DNA of 64,000 bases from Datura wrightii (lineage: Eukaryota; Streptophyta; Magnoliopsida; Solanales; Solanaceae): NCBI GenBank assembly GCA_035772735.1, contig JASDFA010000020.1, forward strand, positions 104,312,001-104,376,000, read 5' to 3'. A program made the translations under genes and the position numbers. Below the pieces are notes generated by a model. It saw only the letters and a program-made list of their open reading frames with translations. It ran no database searches and was not told the origin of the DNA. Shown piece by piece: positions 9,787 to 22,329 of the stretch (position 1 is its first letter; each line of letters starts with the position of its first letter).

Positions 9787-11713
9787 TGCACCCCATGGGG
9801 ACTTTCTTGGTCTAATGAAACCCTTATCTAATAGGTCCTTCAACTATTCCTTTAAATACTTTAACTCGGATGGAGCCATTCTATATGGAGGGATAGATGT
9901 AGGCTATGTGTCAGGAAGAAGGTTAATACCAAAATCAATCTCCCGCTCGGGAGGGTTCCTGGAAGATCATCTGGGAAGATTTATAGATACTCACATACTA
10001 CTTGGACAGACTGGATAGTCGGGGTCTCAGACTCAACATCCTTAACCCTAACTAGATGGTATACACAACTTCTGGAGATCATCTTTCTGGCCTTAAGGTA
10101 GGAAATGAATCAACCTACAGGCAAAACTGAATTGCCCTTCCACTCTAGGACTAGCTCACCCATAAATCTGAACTCTACTGCCCAGGTTATACAATTAACT
10201 GAGGCATAACATGAAAATAGCCAATCCATGCAGAGGATAACATCGGAATCGGTCATGGCTAACTCTATCAAATCTACTAAGGTGACTTTCTGAAAGACTG
10301 AGATGGGGCAACCTCTATACACCCGTCCAGCTACAACTGAATAACCTACTAGATATTAGAATTAGAAGGGTTCTGACAAGACTTCAGGACTAGCTCCGAA
10401 GCTACGGGCTATATATGGTGTCACAAAAGATAAGGTAACCCCCACATCTAATAAAGCATATACATCAAGATGAAAAACTCGTAATATACCAATTACTACA
10501 TTCGGGGATACCTCCTACTCCTGGAGGGATGCTAAGGCGTAGAAACTGTATTGGCGCTAACCTCCACCTGTGCTGGAAGATGCCCCCTGATGTGCTAAGC
10601 ATGCTGGTAGGGTTGCTGAATTAGAAGCTGGGCCTTGGCCCCCATGATGATCTTGCATCACTGCTGGGCAATCTCTGAGCATGTGTCCAGGCTTCCACAC
10701 CTGAAAGAAGAACCTATACCTACTAAGCACTGGCCCGTGTGCCCCCTACCACATCTGCGGCAAGCTAGGATACTAGAATCTGCAGGTCTGTTGCTCTGAC
10801 CCCTCGATCCTGATGCTCGCCCTCTTTTATCATGCCTACACCTGGATGGCACACTCAACACTGAAGACACTGGGGATGAAGATCTCTGGTGGGTATGCTG
10901 TCAGTAACCACCACCTGACCTCGGCTGGGAAAAGCCATAACTATCAGTCTTGACCCTCTTGGCCTCTCTCTCCCTCATATGTGACACCTCCGTCTGCTAG
11001 GCATATAAGACAATTCAAGGGAAATTCATATCCTGGTGGAGCATGGAAGTCCTACAATCCTTATCCAAATATCCCACCATACTATAAATAAACCTGCTCA
11101 CCCGCGCCCTCATATTAGCCACTAGCTTTGAGGTGTACTTCAATAAGCGAGTGAACTTAAGAACATACTCTTGCACTTTCATTCTCCCCTGCTTAAGATT
11201 CATGAACTCGGATGCCTTCAGCTCCATCATGTCACGAGGGAAGAACCGATCTAAGAATGCAACATGGAACTCCTCCCAGGTGATAGGGCCTGCTCTAGCG
11301 GCCTACTATCTTTCCATTGACGAAACCAAATGTGTGCGACCCCTTTTAGATGATACAAGGCCAGCTCCGCACACTCAACTCCATTCACCCCTATGACTTT
11401 AGTGATCTTCACAATCTCATCTATGAACTACTTTTGACCCGAGGAACTCCGGCGGGTTCATCCTGAAGAAATCCCTAACTCGAGCCGCTGCCGCATTTCC
11501 ATTTTGCGAGACATGCGCAACTGCATGTTGATTGACCTGAGCGGTCACGGTCTACGTGATCATCTGAATAGCTTCCTGAAACTCAGCATGCGCAACCAGC
11601 TCCGGTGCATGGTGCTCCTAGACTGGTGGGGCCTACTGGTGCTCATTTTTGTTGCCATCCTCGTGGCCATCTCCATTCCTATTCGTCCTACCATTTACTC
11701 ATCAGGGAGCCAT
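9787..11713 (-). pseudogene. Element A: gag, protease and first residues of reverse transcriptase
   Basis: Minus-strand order from 11713: a gag ATG soon followed by a stop; Gag domain (11015-11230, ELKASEFMNLKQGRMKVQEY); nucleocapsid with CRRCGRGHTGQC and a second partial knuckle CFRCGS (10658-10870); protease with LLDVG near 10445-10460 and DVILCMDWL (10110-10322, usual form DVILGMDWL); then the RT start (MAPxEL, SPWGAPV) ending at 9787. The layout is a chromovirus Gag-Pol. The remaining RT and part of RNase H are missing at the LTR junction; pol resumes at 7915. Confidence 0.7.
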
Positions 11714-11905
11714 GATTCTGAAATCGCGAATAGCATGAATTAGAAGGATAAGGAGGAATTTTAATCGCACGACATAGATCATGAAAAAGGGAATATTTCC
11801 TAAACGTCTCATAACCTCTTTGTCATAAGGGTGGTGTGATTCACACCCATGAAAAAGACTCTACTTAACGCGGCTTTCAGACACCCTAGGACACTTTAAA
11901 CATAT

Positions 11906-11918
11906 GGCTCTGATACCA
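11906..11918 (-). promoter_or_regulatory. Element A primer-binding site (tRNA-iMet)
   Basis: The minus strand reads TGGTATCAGAGCC, complementary to the 3' end of plant initiator tRNA-Met, and sits four bases from the LTR start at 11923. It primes minus-strand cDNA synthesis and fixes the LTR boundary. Confidence 0.85.
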
Positions 11919-11922
11919 AGTT

Positions 11923-12658
11923 TGTCACGACCTGAACGTAGACCCGCATCGTAACACGGGACAAGGAGCCCCAAGAGACTCCAAGTTGACCTATGGAATG
12001 AACATACATCTAACTTGATCAATAAATAGGAGAAATAACATAATAATCTTAGTGAAAGTATGAGATAGACATAATATCAGAATACACAATCTAAAGTCTA
12101 AACATGACGAGTTGATGGGACAAGACCCTAACTAACTTAATAAAGCGGAAACTGAAAATACATAGAGAAAGGCTGAATGAATCTAGTTCTCGGGAGATGA
12201 GGACTTATAAAGAAAAGTAAGATGCTATCTCTGAAGACTGTATGAATGGGGCTGAGTTTGAGAGCTAGGTCCTGTATCATGAAATGATACAACATAGAGT
12301 ATGCAGTCAATACATGAAATGACCGAGTATGAAAGGTAAGTAAACCCTCTATAATAAATAAAATCATTTAATAACATGCATAATGAAAATCATAAACAAC
12401 AAGAATTTGAGAGAAGGTCTTTCATGAATTCTTTCTAAAATCATGATCTCAACATAACATAACATAATGTCATTATTGAATCGATAGACTCAAAGCTGAA
12501 ATCTGATAGTCATAAGTAAAACTAAAAATTGAGTCAAACCTGCTTTAGAACATATATAGATATAGAAATCTAAAGAATGATTAACATGCATAACTAAAAT
12601 CCTGAGGAACAATGGGAGACTCGCCTTTTAACCGACATACCACGATAGAGCTTATGTG
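11923..12658 (-). repeat. LTR2 segment 1 (5' LTR of A, shared with B2)
   Basis: Begins TGTCACGACC next to the A primer site. The LTR is interrupted at 12658 by element C and continues at 35115-35393 and 47995-49310. The three pieces sum to about 2.33 kb, close to the LTRs at 54267 (2.27 kb) and 61609 (2.25 kb), so the reconstruction accounts for a full LTR. The last five bases, atgtg, are the target duplication of C. Confidence 0.8.
12654..12658. repeat. Target-site duplication of element C (left copy)
   Basis: atgtg here pairs with acgtg at 35110-35114, one C/T transition apart. Joining the flanks restores the family LTR reading (compare 63874-63890). Confidence 0.85.
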
Positions 12659-14124
12659 TGTAACACCCCGGATAATTCGAGCGAAAAATCATGCTTTTGA
12701 GGTAGGGATAAGTGTAATAAATAGGTTAAGAAGGAAGTATTATGAGTTATTTGAATCAACCTATGGTAATATTTAAGATTGAACGTCGATCAAGTTGTAG
12801 AAAAAAAATCGAAAAAAGTGATCGCAGAATTTCCTTCTTGAGATTCTTTGAAATTTAGGTCAAATGTCTCGAACTGTTTCTCCCAATATATAAGGATTTA
12901 TGGGGTTTTATACCTATAAAATTAAAGATCTATGAGTCTACTTTTCATAACATCAAACCATTTGTCAATCGGTCATCAGAGTATAGAGATATTTGCGTTT
13001 TTGCGAGACCGCACAAAACAGGCAAGTGACGATGCATGAGAGTTGTTCTGGCTAGGGATCGAGCCCGAGGTGCCTTGTGGCTTGTGTATACTTGACGCAC
13101 GAGAGTGTTTACGAATAAGGGGTTGAGCCCAAGGAGTGAAATAACCTATGGGGTTGAGAATGATGTCCTTCGTTGTGCCGAGTTGAGACATGATTCGAGA
13201 GTGGTATAACATGTCTGATCCTTCTTGGAATCGCGATTTGGTTCTCCAAGATGGATTGAGCTCCGCTAACTGTGAACATCTGAGAGAGAGTCTGGCAATG
13301 CTTGATATATGATGTTCACTGACTGGTGTTTACTTTTGCTATGCTTGGCATTATATTTCAATTGCTGCTCGTGTTATATGTTATCTGATAGCAGTTGATG
13401 ATAGATGTTGACTGGTGTTAGCTGGAGTTCGTAGAGAGGTCTAGAGGCGATGACAAGTGAGCTATGTTGGCTAGGTGCCGCTGTGTTATTGTTTACTTTT
13501 AGATTTGCTGGGCTTATGGGGGCCAGGTAGGTTTTATGTGTTTACTTAAGTTAAATTCTCCTTCAGTGATATCCGGTATATCTATTAATCTCTAATCTGA
13601 GTCTTTCAGTTGTTTCTTCCTTTCATGCTCGGTACATTATTGTACTGATGCCCTAGTTGGGGCGCTGCATTCATGCCTACAGGTGATAGTGGGCTGTTAG
13701 ATCAGGTTCTTGATTTCTAAGTGGAGTTCCGGCTGAGTTGGTGTGCTCCAGTTCTTTCAGAGTTGCCAGAGTTTGAGTTATGGGTAGTTTGAGGCCTTGT
13801 CCTGGATAGTTGATTTCTATTGTATTTTTTAGAGGCTCATAGATATTTGTTGTGGGTATAAAGTCATTGTTATGGGCTAGGTGAGCCATGTTGTATAGTT
13901 GTTCTTCCATTCTGTGGCCTTGATGACATATTGTATTTATTTTTCTTGGTTGGCCAGGTGAGCCAGCTTCCACTATAGTCGATCGTCTTATTTTGATTTT
14001 ATAGTTGTTGTGTTTTTCTAACCTCATCGGTTCTGGCATTTGTTTTATTTTTGGGCGTCGGGTATGCTCATGTCAGGGGTGGCACCAGGTGCCAGTCACG
14101 CCTCCCCGGGTTTGGGGTGTGACA
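12659..14124 (+). repeat. C 5' LTR, internally deleted (1466 bp)
   Basis: Starts TGTAACACCCC and ends GGTGTGACA. Compared with the 2594-bp 3' LTR it lacks about 1.17 kb between 13028 and 13030, equivalent to about 32797-33969. That loss includes the TATA-like box seen in the 3' copy. It also has about 100 bp near 12810-12915 that the 3' LTR lacks. Confidence 0.85.
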
Positions 14125-14512
14125 TACTTGATATCAGAGCAGTTCGCCCTATGGAGAGTATGAGCTGTATCTAGTAGAGTCTTGTTTATGTGCAATTGCG
14201 TAGTGTACTTATAAACAGGAGGCTACAGGACATTTAAAATTGTTAAACTTCTTTCTAGATCGAAATCGTTTGAGAAGTCAGATGTCACAGGTGTCGGGTC
14301 TAGACTCACATTTGCTGACTTTTGTAGGGATAATTGTAACATGATGAATTATAGCCTTGCCAGTGGCTAAACATGGCGGCAGGTAAGATTCTTATTTTGA
14401 TTTTTGTTATAGTTGTGTCGCGTCTCAGCATGGTGCAAGGTTTTATTGTTTGGAGTTATCTATGGTAGGCTTTTCATATGAGGCTATGTTGTGCGATGTC
14501 TTGCTGTGTCAG
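14125..14512 (+). other. C 5' internal remnant
   Basis: Non-coding sequence after the 5' LTR. The primer site TGATATCAGAGC at 14129-14140 differs by one G to A transition from TGGTATCAGAGC. No ORF is seen. It ends with gtcag (14508-14512), the left target duplication of D. Confidence 0.75.
14129..14140 (+). promoter_or_regulatory. C primer-binding site (tRNA-iMet type)
   Basis: TGATATCAGAGC lies four bases after the LTR end; it has one transition from the consensus initiator tRNA-Met primer site. It fixes the plus orientation of C. Confidence 0.75.
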
Positions 14513-17214
14513 TGTCACGCCCCAGAACAAGGGTAAGGCACAACTGGCACTAGATTCATGGTCGATCGAGAAGCCGACTATATAGCATTTATAAATGTAA
14601 CACTAAGGATGACCAAGCCACCTATCACAACCAACCAAGATAAATACAGGGCCGATAATGCCTTGAAAATTATAAATATGCAACCTAGAAAGCCGAAAAG
14701 GCTACAATAAAGCTAAGCAAAGCAATGAAAAACCAATACGACTACACAACCCACACTACTATACAAACCAGTCCACATCAGCCTCTACAGAGTAAACAAA
14801 ACTGAAATGCACGGGACAGGGCCCCGGCCTACCCATGTTGTACACAAAACTGAAAATAGTCCAAACTAGGACATGGCTCCTCGAAGAGAGGAGCATACCA
14901 CTATTCTGTTGAAATTTGGCTCCTACTATGTCCGATGATCTGAGCGACGGCCTATACCTCCAGCTTGATTGCAGGAAGGGTCCCAAGATGAAGGGATGTT
15001 AGTACGAATAAAATGTAACTGGTATGTAAGGCTGAAAACTGTAAACATGTAAGATAAAAATGATAACTTGACCAGAAATAAGAAGTAGTAACAACCTGGA
15101 ATCCTGAAAACAGAAACCTGACAATAACTAATTATTGAAGTGAAACTGCAACCATCTAATGCATAACAGAGACTATAACTGAAATGCCAGTAGACAGCCG
15201 ACCATAAAATCTATATACAATTCATCCATCCAGTGTACAACACTGGGGTAAAAATAAATATGCCTCCAGCCAGTGTACCATACAGGGGTAAAATCCGTAT
15301 ATCAAGACCTCCAGCAGGTGTACCACACCGGGGTAAACTCGATAAATCTTAGACAAAATCATAAATGGAGCCGATATGGCTTATACTTGACCAACTCAAC
15401 ACGTACAACATAGAAATGACGAATACTAAACATGTGGCCTGCATAGGCCTCCTTCGTAATGCATAACTGGAACTGAGTACATATAATATGTAAAAATAGA
15501 AAATAGAACTTAAATGCATGTATTAAAAACTTGTATAAATCATAAGAAACTATGGGTGACCTAAGACTTTCAACAAAATTTATAGATTGTGTTCAAGGGA
15601 CATTAGAGCTCAGAAACTCGCTAGCTTGTTGTTCGGCTTAAGGGAAAGGGATTATGAAATCTCCCCTTGGCCTGACATATTTCATAACATGCACATAAGA
15701 TAAAGGAAAACCATAACCAGGTAATCCTAATTCGATAAGCTCGTTTACCATCAATAGCTTGCGACGTCTTTACATGACTTAAAATCATTTACACGTCCTC
15801 ATCTTGGCTATTTCACCAATTTCAATTAGCAAATAGACCTTTAAACACACTTAAAATCACATATATATAGACATGAAATACAGTAAGTAACAACTAACAA
15901 TGCCCACACTGAGGGGTCTCCAACTCAATGTACAACTACGACAACAATAAACACAATATCAACACTTTAGATGTCTCACTTCGGCTAGGCATAATCTTAA
16001 CATTTATCCTCAATAAAACATGGAACTTTAAAGATTAAATGAAGCTTAACATACTGCCTCAAGACTTTTAAATAGGTTTCTATATCATTCAATTCACAAC
16101 ACACGAATCGTGCTTAAAAGAATGATAGACGGGGCGCCTTACATACCTTTCTCCGATGAACTTTTCTCTAGCCGATTTCCTATCTGAATGATCAGCCTTC
16201 AACCTCCTTAATCCAGTGGTTTTACAGGACAACGACAAGCATAATCTATAGAGAAAAATTCAACCAAAATAACTAACCAGAGGCAATGACAATAGCAACA
16301 ACAACACACGGTAACATCAACAACATTTAGCCATTTTCTCAACTAGTTTTCACCAACTTTTGAGGGAGAAACAAGAGGGAAATTTTACCTTAGTTTTTAT
16401 GTAATTCTACCCCTCAATATGAAGTATAATTCCAGCAAAATTAACAGCCAAAAAGCCTATGGAAAATGAGAAAAAATCAGCTCACAAACAGTCCATCGGC
16501 AGCTCACTTAGCTGCCAATTTCCAGATTTTTGTTTTGCAGTTTGAGAGGTTTAAAAGGGGAGAAATCCTTACCTTTTCTCCGGATTTCAACACCTACTCA
16601 AAGATGGATATATAGGCAGTCCAAATAGATTTTTAAACGCAGAAAAACTTCTTCAAAACATTGCAAAAATGAGCTGCAAAACAGCCCCTAACACACTTGG
16701 CAAGGTAATCTCAACTTATCTTGTGATTTTCTTGAACTTTGCTTGATGTTCCTCCTTGATTTTCTTTGTCCTAGCTTCTGGAATTGAGAGAGAAAAGGAA
16801 TCCTTAGCAAGCTGTCTGTTTAGATTTAGCTGAAAATGTTTTCTTCAAGTGAAAAACCAGATTTTAAGTAAATAGGGCGGTGGAGGCGCTAGGGCGTCAT
16901 GCCCGCGTCGCCTCTCTTGATGCTTTGGTAAAATGTCCATAACTTCTTACTCCAAACTACGATTGACAAGAGGTTCGATTTTCTTAAACTAGACTCAAAG
17001 ACCTTTAATTTGATATGTCTTGGTGCTTCTAATTCATTATATATTGGGAGATATGATCGTTTAAAGTTGACCGTTACTATGAACTTCACATACTCTTTTG
17101 TTTTTTGATCGTACACATTTCCCTTGTCATATACGACAAATATAAAACCCGTACTTTCCTTAAACTAGCATAAAAATATTAAATAATCACAAAAAAAGAT
17201 TTTGGGGTGTTATA
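14513..17214 (-). repeat. D LTR1 (left, 2702 bp)
   Basis: Plus-strand text begins TGTCACGCCCC and ends GGGGTGTTATA; on the element strand it starts TATAAC (not the usual TG) and ends GTGACA. It holds three copies of a TGTACCACACCGGGGTA-type repeat at 15230-15345; the other two LTRs have four. Apart from element sequence no gene is seen. Confidence 0.85.
15230..15345. repeat. D LTR minisatellite, three copies
   Basis: Units of about 32-45 bp contain variants of CAGCCGGTGTACCACACCG followed by GGGTAAAA. Equivalent arrays at 23041-23176 and 30433-30570 have four units. The unit contains a short inverted repeat around GGTGTACCACACC. Confidence 0.75.
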
Positions 17215-17911
17215 TTCTCCCCCCGCCCCTTAGGAACATTCCTCCCCGAATGGAAATTAATTTCACTTAATATGCTTCAAAATAGATACTCAATAACTTA
17301 AGTATCAAACACATACCTTAACATCACGTTGACATCATAAATAGGTGAGGATATTTATTCTTCATTTCCTCCTCAGCCTCCCAAGTCACTTCCTCAATGT
17401 TATTACTTCACCATAATACTTTAATTGAGGCGACTTCATTGGTTCGTAGTTTCTTGACTTTCCGATCAAGAATAGCTACCGGAACCTCGGTGTAGGTCCT
17501 CTCCTCAGAAATTCGGACATCATCGATAGGAATAACATGGGTTGGGTCCCCTATACACTTCTACAACATCGATACATGAAATACTGGATGGATTTCCGCT
17601 AACTCTGGTGGCAACTCCAACTCATAGGCCACTTTTTCTATCCCGCGGATAACTCTATAGGGCCCAACATATCTTGGACTCAGCTTGCCTTTTCGGCCAA
17701 ATCGCATAACACCTTTCATAGGTGACACTTTCAGGAAGACCCGATCATTAACAAAAAAATCCAGCGCTCGACGGTGTACATCTACATAAGACTTCTGCCT
17801 ACTTTGGGCTATCTGAAGTCAATCTCTAATAAGTTTCACCTTGTAAATAGATTGCTGCACTAAGTCTGGCCCCAATAACTCTGCCTCACTAAGTTCAAAC
17901 TAGTCCACTGG
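17215..17911 (-). pseudogene. D internal 1: purine tract, chromodomain and integrase C-terminus
   Basis: 17215-17231 is pyrimidine-rich (AAGGGGCGGGGGGAGAA on the element strand), the purine tract that primes plus-strand DNA next to the 3' LTR. Coding homology then follows: the chromodomain (about 17360-17480, reading VPVAILDRKVKKLRTNE and later IEEVTWEAEEEM) with a stop just after its LW, and the integrase C-terminal domain (GPxRVIRGIEKVAYELELPPEL). Chromodomains direct integration to methylated histone marks. The stop next to LW is shared with internal region 2. Confidence 0.75.
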
Positions 17912-18421
17912 TTACCTGCATTTTCGCCCATATAAAGCTTCATATGGAGCCATCTGAATTCTTGCCTGGTAGCTGTTATTATAGGCGAACTCAATCAAGG
18001 AAACATGATCATCCCAGCTTCCACCAAAATCTAAAACACAGGCACGCAACATATCTTCAAGCATTTGAATGGTGTGTTCAGCCTGTCTGTCTGTCTGAGG
18101 ATGAAATGTGGTACTGAGGCTTACTTGAGTGCCCAGGCCTTTCTGGAAAGACTTCCAGAAGTTTGCTGTGAACTGAGCACCTCTATTTGAAATAATGGAC
18201 AAGGGGACACCATGTAGGTGAACTATCTCTCGTATATAAATCCTAGCATAATCCTCTGTAACATATGTTGTCTTAACTAGCAAGAAGTGAGCTGATTTAG
18301 TTAATCTATCAACTATTACCCAGATAGAATCATGCTTCCTACTCGTTCTAGGAAATCTTGTAATAAAATCCATATTAATCACCTCCCACTTCCTGGCTAG
18401 AATTTCTATATCCTGCACCAA
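17912..18421 (-). pseudogene. D internal 1: integrase catalytic core (169 aa)
   Basis: Integrase inserts the cDNA into the host chromosome using a D,D-35-E triad. Here the first Asp is present (NMDFI, residue 18) and Glu is present (QAEHTIQ, residue 115), but the second Asp is Asn (SIISNRGAQFT, residue 79, codon 18185-18187). Spacing from residue 79 to 115 is the expected 35 residues. The core continues to EALYGRKCR. A TGA stop separates it from the upstream RNase H segment. The Asp to Asn change should abolish catalysis. Confidence 0.85.
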
Positions 18422-18424
18422 ACC

Positions 18425-19291
18425 TCAAGGCCTCTGGTGTTCAACCTTCACCTGTTGGCAATTGGGACACTGAGTCATAAGATCGGTGATGTCCTTTTTC
18501 ATGCTATTCCACCAATATAGCTGCCTCAGGTCGCGATACATCTTTGTGGCACCTGGGTGTTTTGAATATCGATAATAATGAGCTTTATTCATAATTTTTT
18601 CCCATAGTTCACCCACATTAGGTACACATAGATGGCCTTGGTGTCTAAGAACTCCATCGAATCCACTATCAAATAGGCTCTGCTTCTGTTGTGGTATACT
18701 GTCTCTCAGTAAGACTAACTCTGCATCATCATATTGTCGTTGCTTAACTTCTGCTACCAAGGACGATTCTGCTGTGCTTTTGACAATAACACCCCCATCT
18801 TTGGCATCTAGTAACCACATTTGTAAGTCAGACAACTGCCGTAAAGCCTTCTTCATTTCAATCCTGTCAACCTGAATATGAATCAAGCTACTCATAGACT
18901 TGCGACTTAGCACATCAGCTAAAATATTTGCCTTGCCCGGATGATACAAAATGCTAACATCATAATCTTTCAGTAATTCTAACCACCTTCTTTGGCATAA
19001 GTTCAACTCCTTCTGCTGAAACAAATACTGGAGGCTCTTATGATCTGTGATGATATCAACATGTACCCTGTGTAAGTAGTGGCGCCAAATATTCAATGCG
19101 AATACCACTGCGGCCAACTCAAGATCATGGATAGGATAATTTTGCTCGTGCTTCCTCAACTGTCTAGAGGCATAAGAAATGACCTCTCCGTGTTGCATTA
19201 TAACACAACCTAGCCCAACTCTTGAAGCATCACAATAGACCACATAACCCTCCACACCCTCTGGAAGAGTCAGGAAAGGTTCTGAAGTCAT
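18425..19291 (-). pseudogene. D internal 1: RNase H and integrase zinc-binding domain (288 aa)
   Basis: RNase H degrades the RNA of the RNA-DNA hybrid. The catalytic acids are all visible: Asp21 (YCDAS), Glu58 (HDLELA), Asp83 (TDHKSL) and Asp126 (ADVLSR). A linker leads to the integrase HHCC zinc domain (HYYRYSKHPG, then CPNC). The stretch ends at a TGA before GLVQDIEI that is also present in internal region 2. Upstream, RT homology continues in other frames, so this is part of a broken polyprotein. Confidence 0.85.
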
Positions 19292-19838
19292 CCTATCCTT
19301 TAATTCCCAAAAACTTCACTCACATGCCTCTGTCCGCTGAAACTTAGCTTCTTTATGAGTCAACTTTGTCAATGGTGGATCGATAGTAGAGAATCCTTCC
19401 ACAAATCGGTGATAATAACCTGCTAGCCCCAAAAAGCTGCGAACCTCTGTAGGATTCACGGGTTTGGGCCAAGTCTTACTGCCTCTATCTTCATACTAAC
19501 CACTCTTATACCTTTAGCTGTAATTACATGACCAAGGAAAGCCACAGATGTTAGCCAAAACTCACATTTAGATAATTTAGAATATAACTTGTGCTCCTGT
19601 AGAGTCTGTATTACTGCTCTCAAATGACTTGCATGCTCGGCCTCGGGTCACGAGTAAATCAGAATATCATCAATGAAGACCATCACAAATACATCAAGAA
19701 AAGGTATAAAAACCCGATTCATCAAGTCCATAAAAACTGCTGGGGCATTAGTAAGACCAAATGACATCACTAAGAACTCATAATGGCATATCTAGTCCTG
19801 AAGGTAGTCTTGGGGATATCAACTTCCCTAACCTGTAA
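19292..19838 (-). pseudogene. D internal 1: reverse transcriptase palm and thumb, frameshifted
   Basis: Homology to Ty3/gypsy RT is clear on the minus strand but needs several frames. The active-site motif reads FIDDILIYS (FIDD codons 19666-19677), so the two Asp are intact. The segment links the RT fingers at 19839-20108 to RNase H at 19291. Stops are seen near 19490-19500. Confidence 0.75.
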
Positions 19839-20108
19839 TTAATGGTACCCAGATCTTGAATCAATCTTTGAGAAGAATCTGGCACCCTGTAACTGATCAA
19901 ACAAGTCATCAATCCTGGGAAGTGGGTACTTATTCTTAATTGTAACCTTATTTAGCTGCCTATAGTCAATACGCATTCTTAACGACCCGTCTTTCTTTCG
20001 CACAAAGAGCACTGGTGCACCCCAAGGCGATACACTAGGTCGAATGAATCCCTTCTCGAGCAGATCTCTCAACTGCTCCTTTAATTCCCTTAGCTCTGCT
20101 GGAGCCAT
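19839..20108 (-). pseudogene. D internal 1: reverse transcriptase fingers (89 aa)
   Basis: Open stretch with the chromovirus RT N-terminus: MAPAELRELKEQL, then SPWGAPVLFVRKKDGSLR, IDYRQLNKVTIKNKYPLPR, IDDLFDQLQGA and FSKIDSRSGYH, which carries the first catalytic Asp of the palm (KID). It continues in another frame at 19838. Confidence 0.85.
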
Positions 20109-20132
20109 TCTGTAAGGAGGGATCGATATAGG

Positions 20133-20735
20133 CTAAGTACCTAGAAGTAGATCAATAGCAAAATCCATCTTCCTTATAGGAGGAATTCTAGGCAAATCCT
20201 CTAGAAAGACCTCAGGGAACTCATTTGCAATAGGAATTGACTGGAGAGTCGTATGCTCACATTCCAAGTTTCTTACCCAAACCAAGTGAGAAATACAACC
20301 ATTGGATATCAGCTTTTGAGCCTTACGGTATGAAATAAACTTACCTTTAGGCGTAGTGGCATTACCTTGCCATTCCCGGACTGGCTCGCCAGGAAAATAG
20401 AATCTGACAACCTTAGCTTTGCAATCAACATTAGCATAACATGCCTCCAACCAATCCATACCCAATATAAATTAAACCATTTCAAGCTCAACTAGATCAG
20501 CTAATGTTGATCTATCACATGCCAATACTATGTAGTTTCGGTAAATTCATCTAGCTAACACATCTTCGCCAATTGGTGTAGAAATAGCAAATGCTATAGA
20601 TAATAACTCAGGGATTGTCTCAAACTAACTCGCAACCAATGGTGTGTCATAAGAGAGTGTAGAACCAGGATCAAGTAAGACATATACTGCATGAGAATAA
20701 ATAATCAAAGTACCTGTAACAACATTAGGCGAGGC
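20133..20735 (-). pseudogene. D internal 1: aspartic protease and linker to RT
   Basis: The protease active site reads LLDPGSTLSY (about 20658-20680). The second signature is GMDWLEACYANVDC (20133-20465 open stretch, from its first Met), and a linker carries FPEVFLEDLPRIPP, the segment usually upstream of RT. A short disruption near 20470-20480 separates the halves (internal region 2 keeps DVILGMDWL intact). The protease cuts the Gag-Pol polyprotein. Confidence 0.75.
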
Positions 20736-21493
20736 CTCCTAGTCCTGTCGACCACCCAAAGCATAAAATCGATTCTGGGTTGCCCCACAACTAGAAGCCT
20801 CTCTCCCTCTACCTCTACCATGGCTTGTTGCTAGCTGAGGATCAGGTCTGGGAGGTCGAACGGAGGATGATGAAGCAACTGCTGATCGCGCCTGATCTGC
20901 CTCGACCCTATCTGAATAATCCCTCATAAAGTGCCCTGGTTGCCCACAACAATAACATACATTCTACCCCTGACGACACTGACCTTAATGAGATTTCCCA
21001 CACTAGGGACAAGGTGGAAATGGTGGCCGCCTCTGCCCCGCCCGTTCCTGTCGTCGAGAGCTAGATGGAGCAGGGCCTTGGTCCCTTCTTTATCCCTGAA
21101 ACTGTGGTGGGGCACTCCCTATTGGCCTAACTGACTACCTGGATGACTGAGCCCCTGGGTCACCCTGCGGCCCACAGTAAAGACCCACAGTCCTAGTTCT
21201 GTTTCGTTGCTCCTACTGTCTCTGAGTATCCGGTAATCGATGAACCAAATCCTCTTCCCTCTAGGAGAAAGCCTGAATTCGTGAAATGTCCATGTGCTCC
21301 TGAGTAGATACCCCTAAGCAATCTCGAGCTATATGAAGCCCCAACAATAACACGAATGATAAACTCTATCCTCCTTCGTCTGAACCATGTGAGGAGCAAG
21401 CCTGGCAAGAGAAGTAAATCGAAGAAAATACTCATAAACACTCATACTTCCTTGCTCTCGGTGCAAAAACTGCTCAACTTAAGCCTTTTGAAG
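20736..21493 (-). pseudogene. D internal 1: Gag C-terminus and nucleocapsid, broken
   Basis: A knuckle reading CYCCGQPGHFMRDY (about 20930-20975) has Tyr in place of the final Cys. A serine- and arginine-rich tail follows (20739-20927). Upstream Gag homology (EYFLRFTSLA, HMVQTKEDRV) lies in changing frames at about 21193-21441. Stops interrupt it several times. Confidence 0.65.
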
Positions 21494-22141
21494 CTACCGG
21501 GTTAGATAGTGGTGCATAAAGGCCTCAAAGAACTCTTCCCACTCAGCTGGTGGTGCATCGGCTCCTCCGGATGGAGCCCAAGCATCATACCACAATATGG
21601 CCACATCACGTAGTCTGAAGGCCGACAACTCTACTTCCTCAGTCGTTGTAGCTCGCATCACCTTTAACACCCTATAAATATGATCGATAAAGTCTTGAGG
21701 ATCCTCGCTCGGGTCTGATCCGGTGAATATAGGAGGGATCATACTTAAGAAATTGCGAGCCCAGGAACTCTTAGTTGTTTGTCCTCTATGTCTCTCCATC
21801 GCCTCTAGACGTCGCTCTTGACCTGTGGCTATACGAGCCATCAACTGAACAACTCCCTCAATACCCTGTCCTTTCGGAACAATTAGAGGTACCGCAGGCG
21901 TGGGGAGGTCTACCACTCTACTACCCTCAAGTACTGCTGGTGTGGGAGGAGCTGGAGGTCTATCTACCATTGCTCTAGCCAATGTGGGAGGAATTCTAAT
22001 AGTTGGGGCAGTAGATTCACTTTGAGCCTCTGACCTGACTTTCTGATCCACTAGAGGAAGACTAGTACCCTCCCTAATAGCTCTGCCAATCAACCTTGTA
22101 GTCATCTTCTTTGTCACAGGCATACTCTGAAACAATAACAC
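21494..22141 (-). pseudogene. D internal 1: Gag N-terminal and capsid part (215 aa)
   Basis: The first Met is at 22141; a second Met at 22123 (MPVTKKMTTRLIGRA) matches the start seen in internal region 2 (29536) and is the likelier gag start. A proline-rich region is followed by the Gag domain: FLSMIPPIFTGSDPSEDPQ, then LRDVAILWYDAW and WEEFFEAFMHHYL. It ends by frameshift at the expected continuation. Confidence 0.75.
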
Positions 22142-22313
22142 GATTTAGATATCACATTACTTATGAGCTCGACCTATAGCACAAACTATTAGTAAAAGAA
22201 GTGAAATAATTCCTAAATGTCCTGTAGTTTCCTGATTATAAGTATGGTGCACAACATACCATAAGCAAGACTCTACTAGACCCGGCTTTGTGGACTCCCT
22301 AGGACACAACTTT

Positions 22314-22325
22314 GCTCTGATACCA
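22314..22325 (-). promoter_or_regulatory. D internal 1 primer-binding site (tRNA-iMet)
   Basis: Minus strand TGGTATCAGAGC, four bases from the middle LTR at 22330. It defines that LTR as the 5' LTR of internal region 1. The same site for internal region 2 is at 29728-29739, with one change (TGGTATCAGAGA). Confidence 0.85.
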
Positions 22326-22329
22326 AGTC

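Noticed and set aside
11906..11918. tRNA gene fragments
   Set aside because: The matches cover only the 3' end complement of tRNA and sit next to LTR edges, so they are primer-binding sites.
17912..22141. Endogenous pararetrovirus
   Set aside because: The polyprotein has integrase and a chromodomain with flanking LTRs, and no movement protein; it is Ty3/gypsy.
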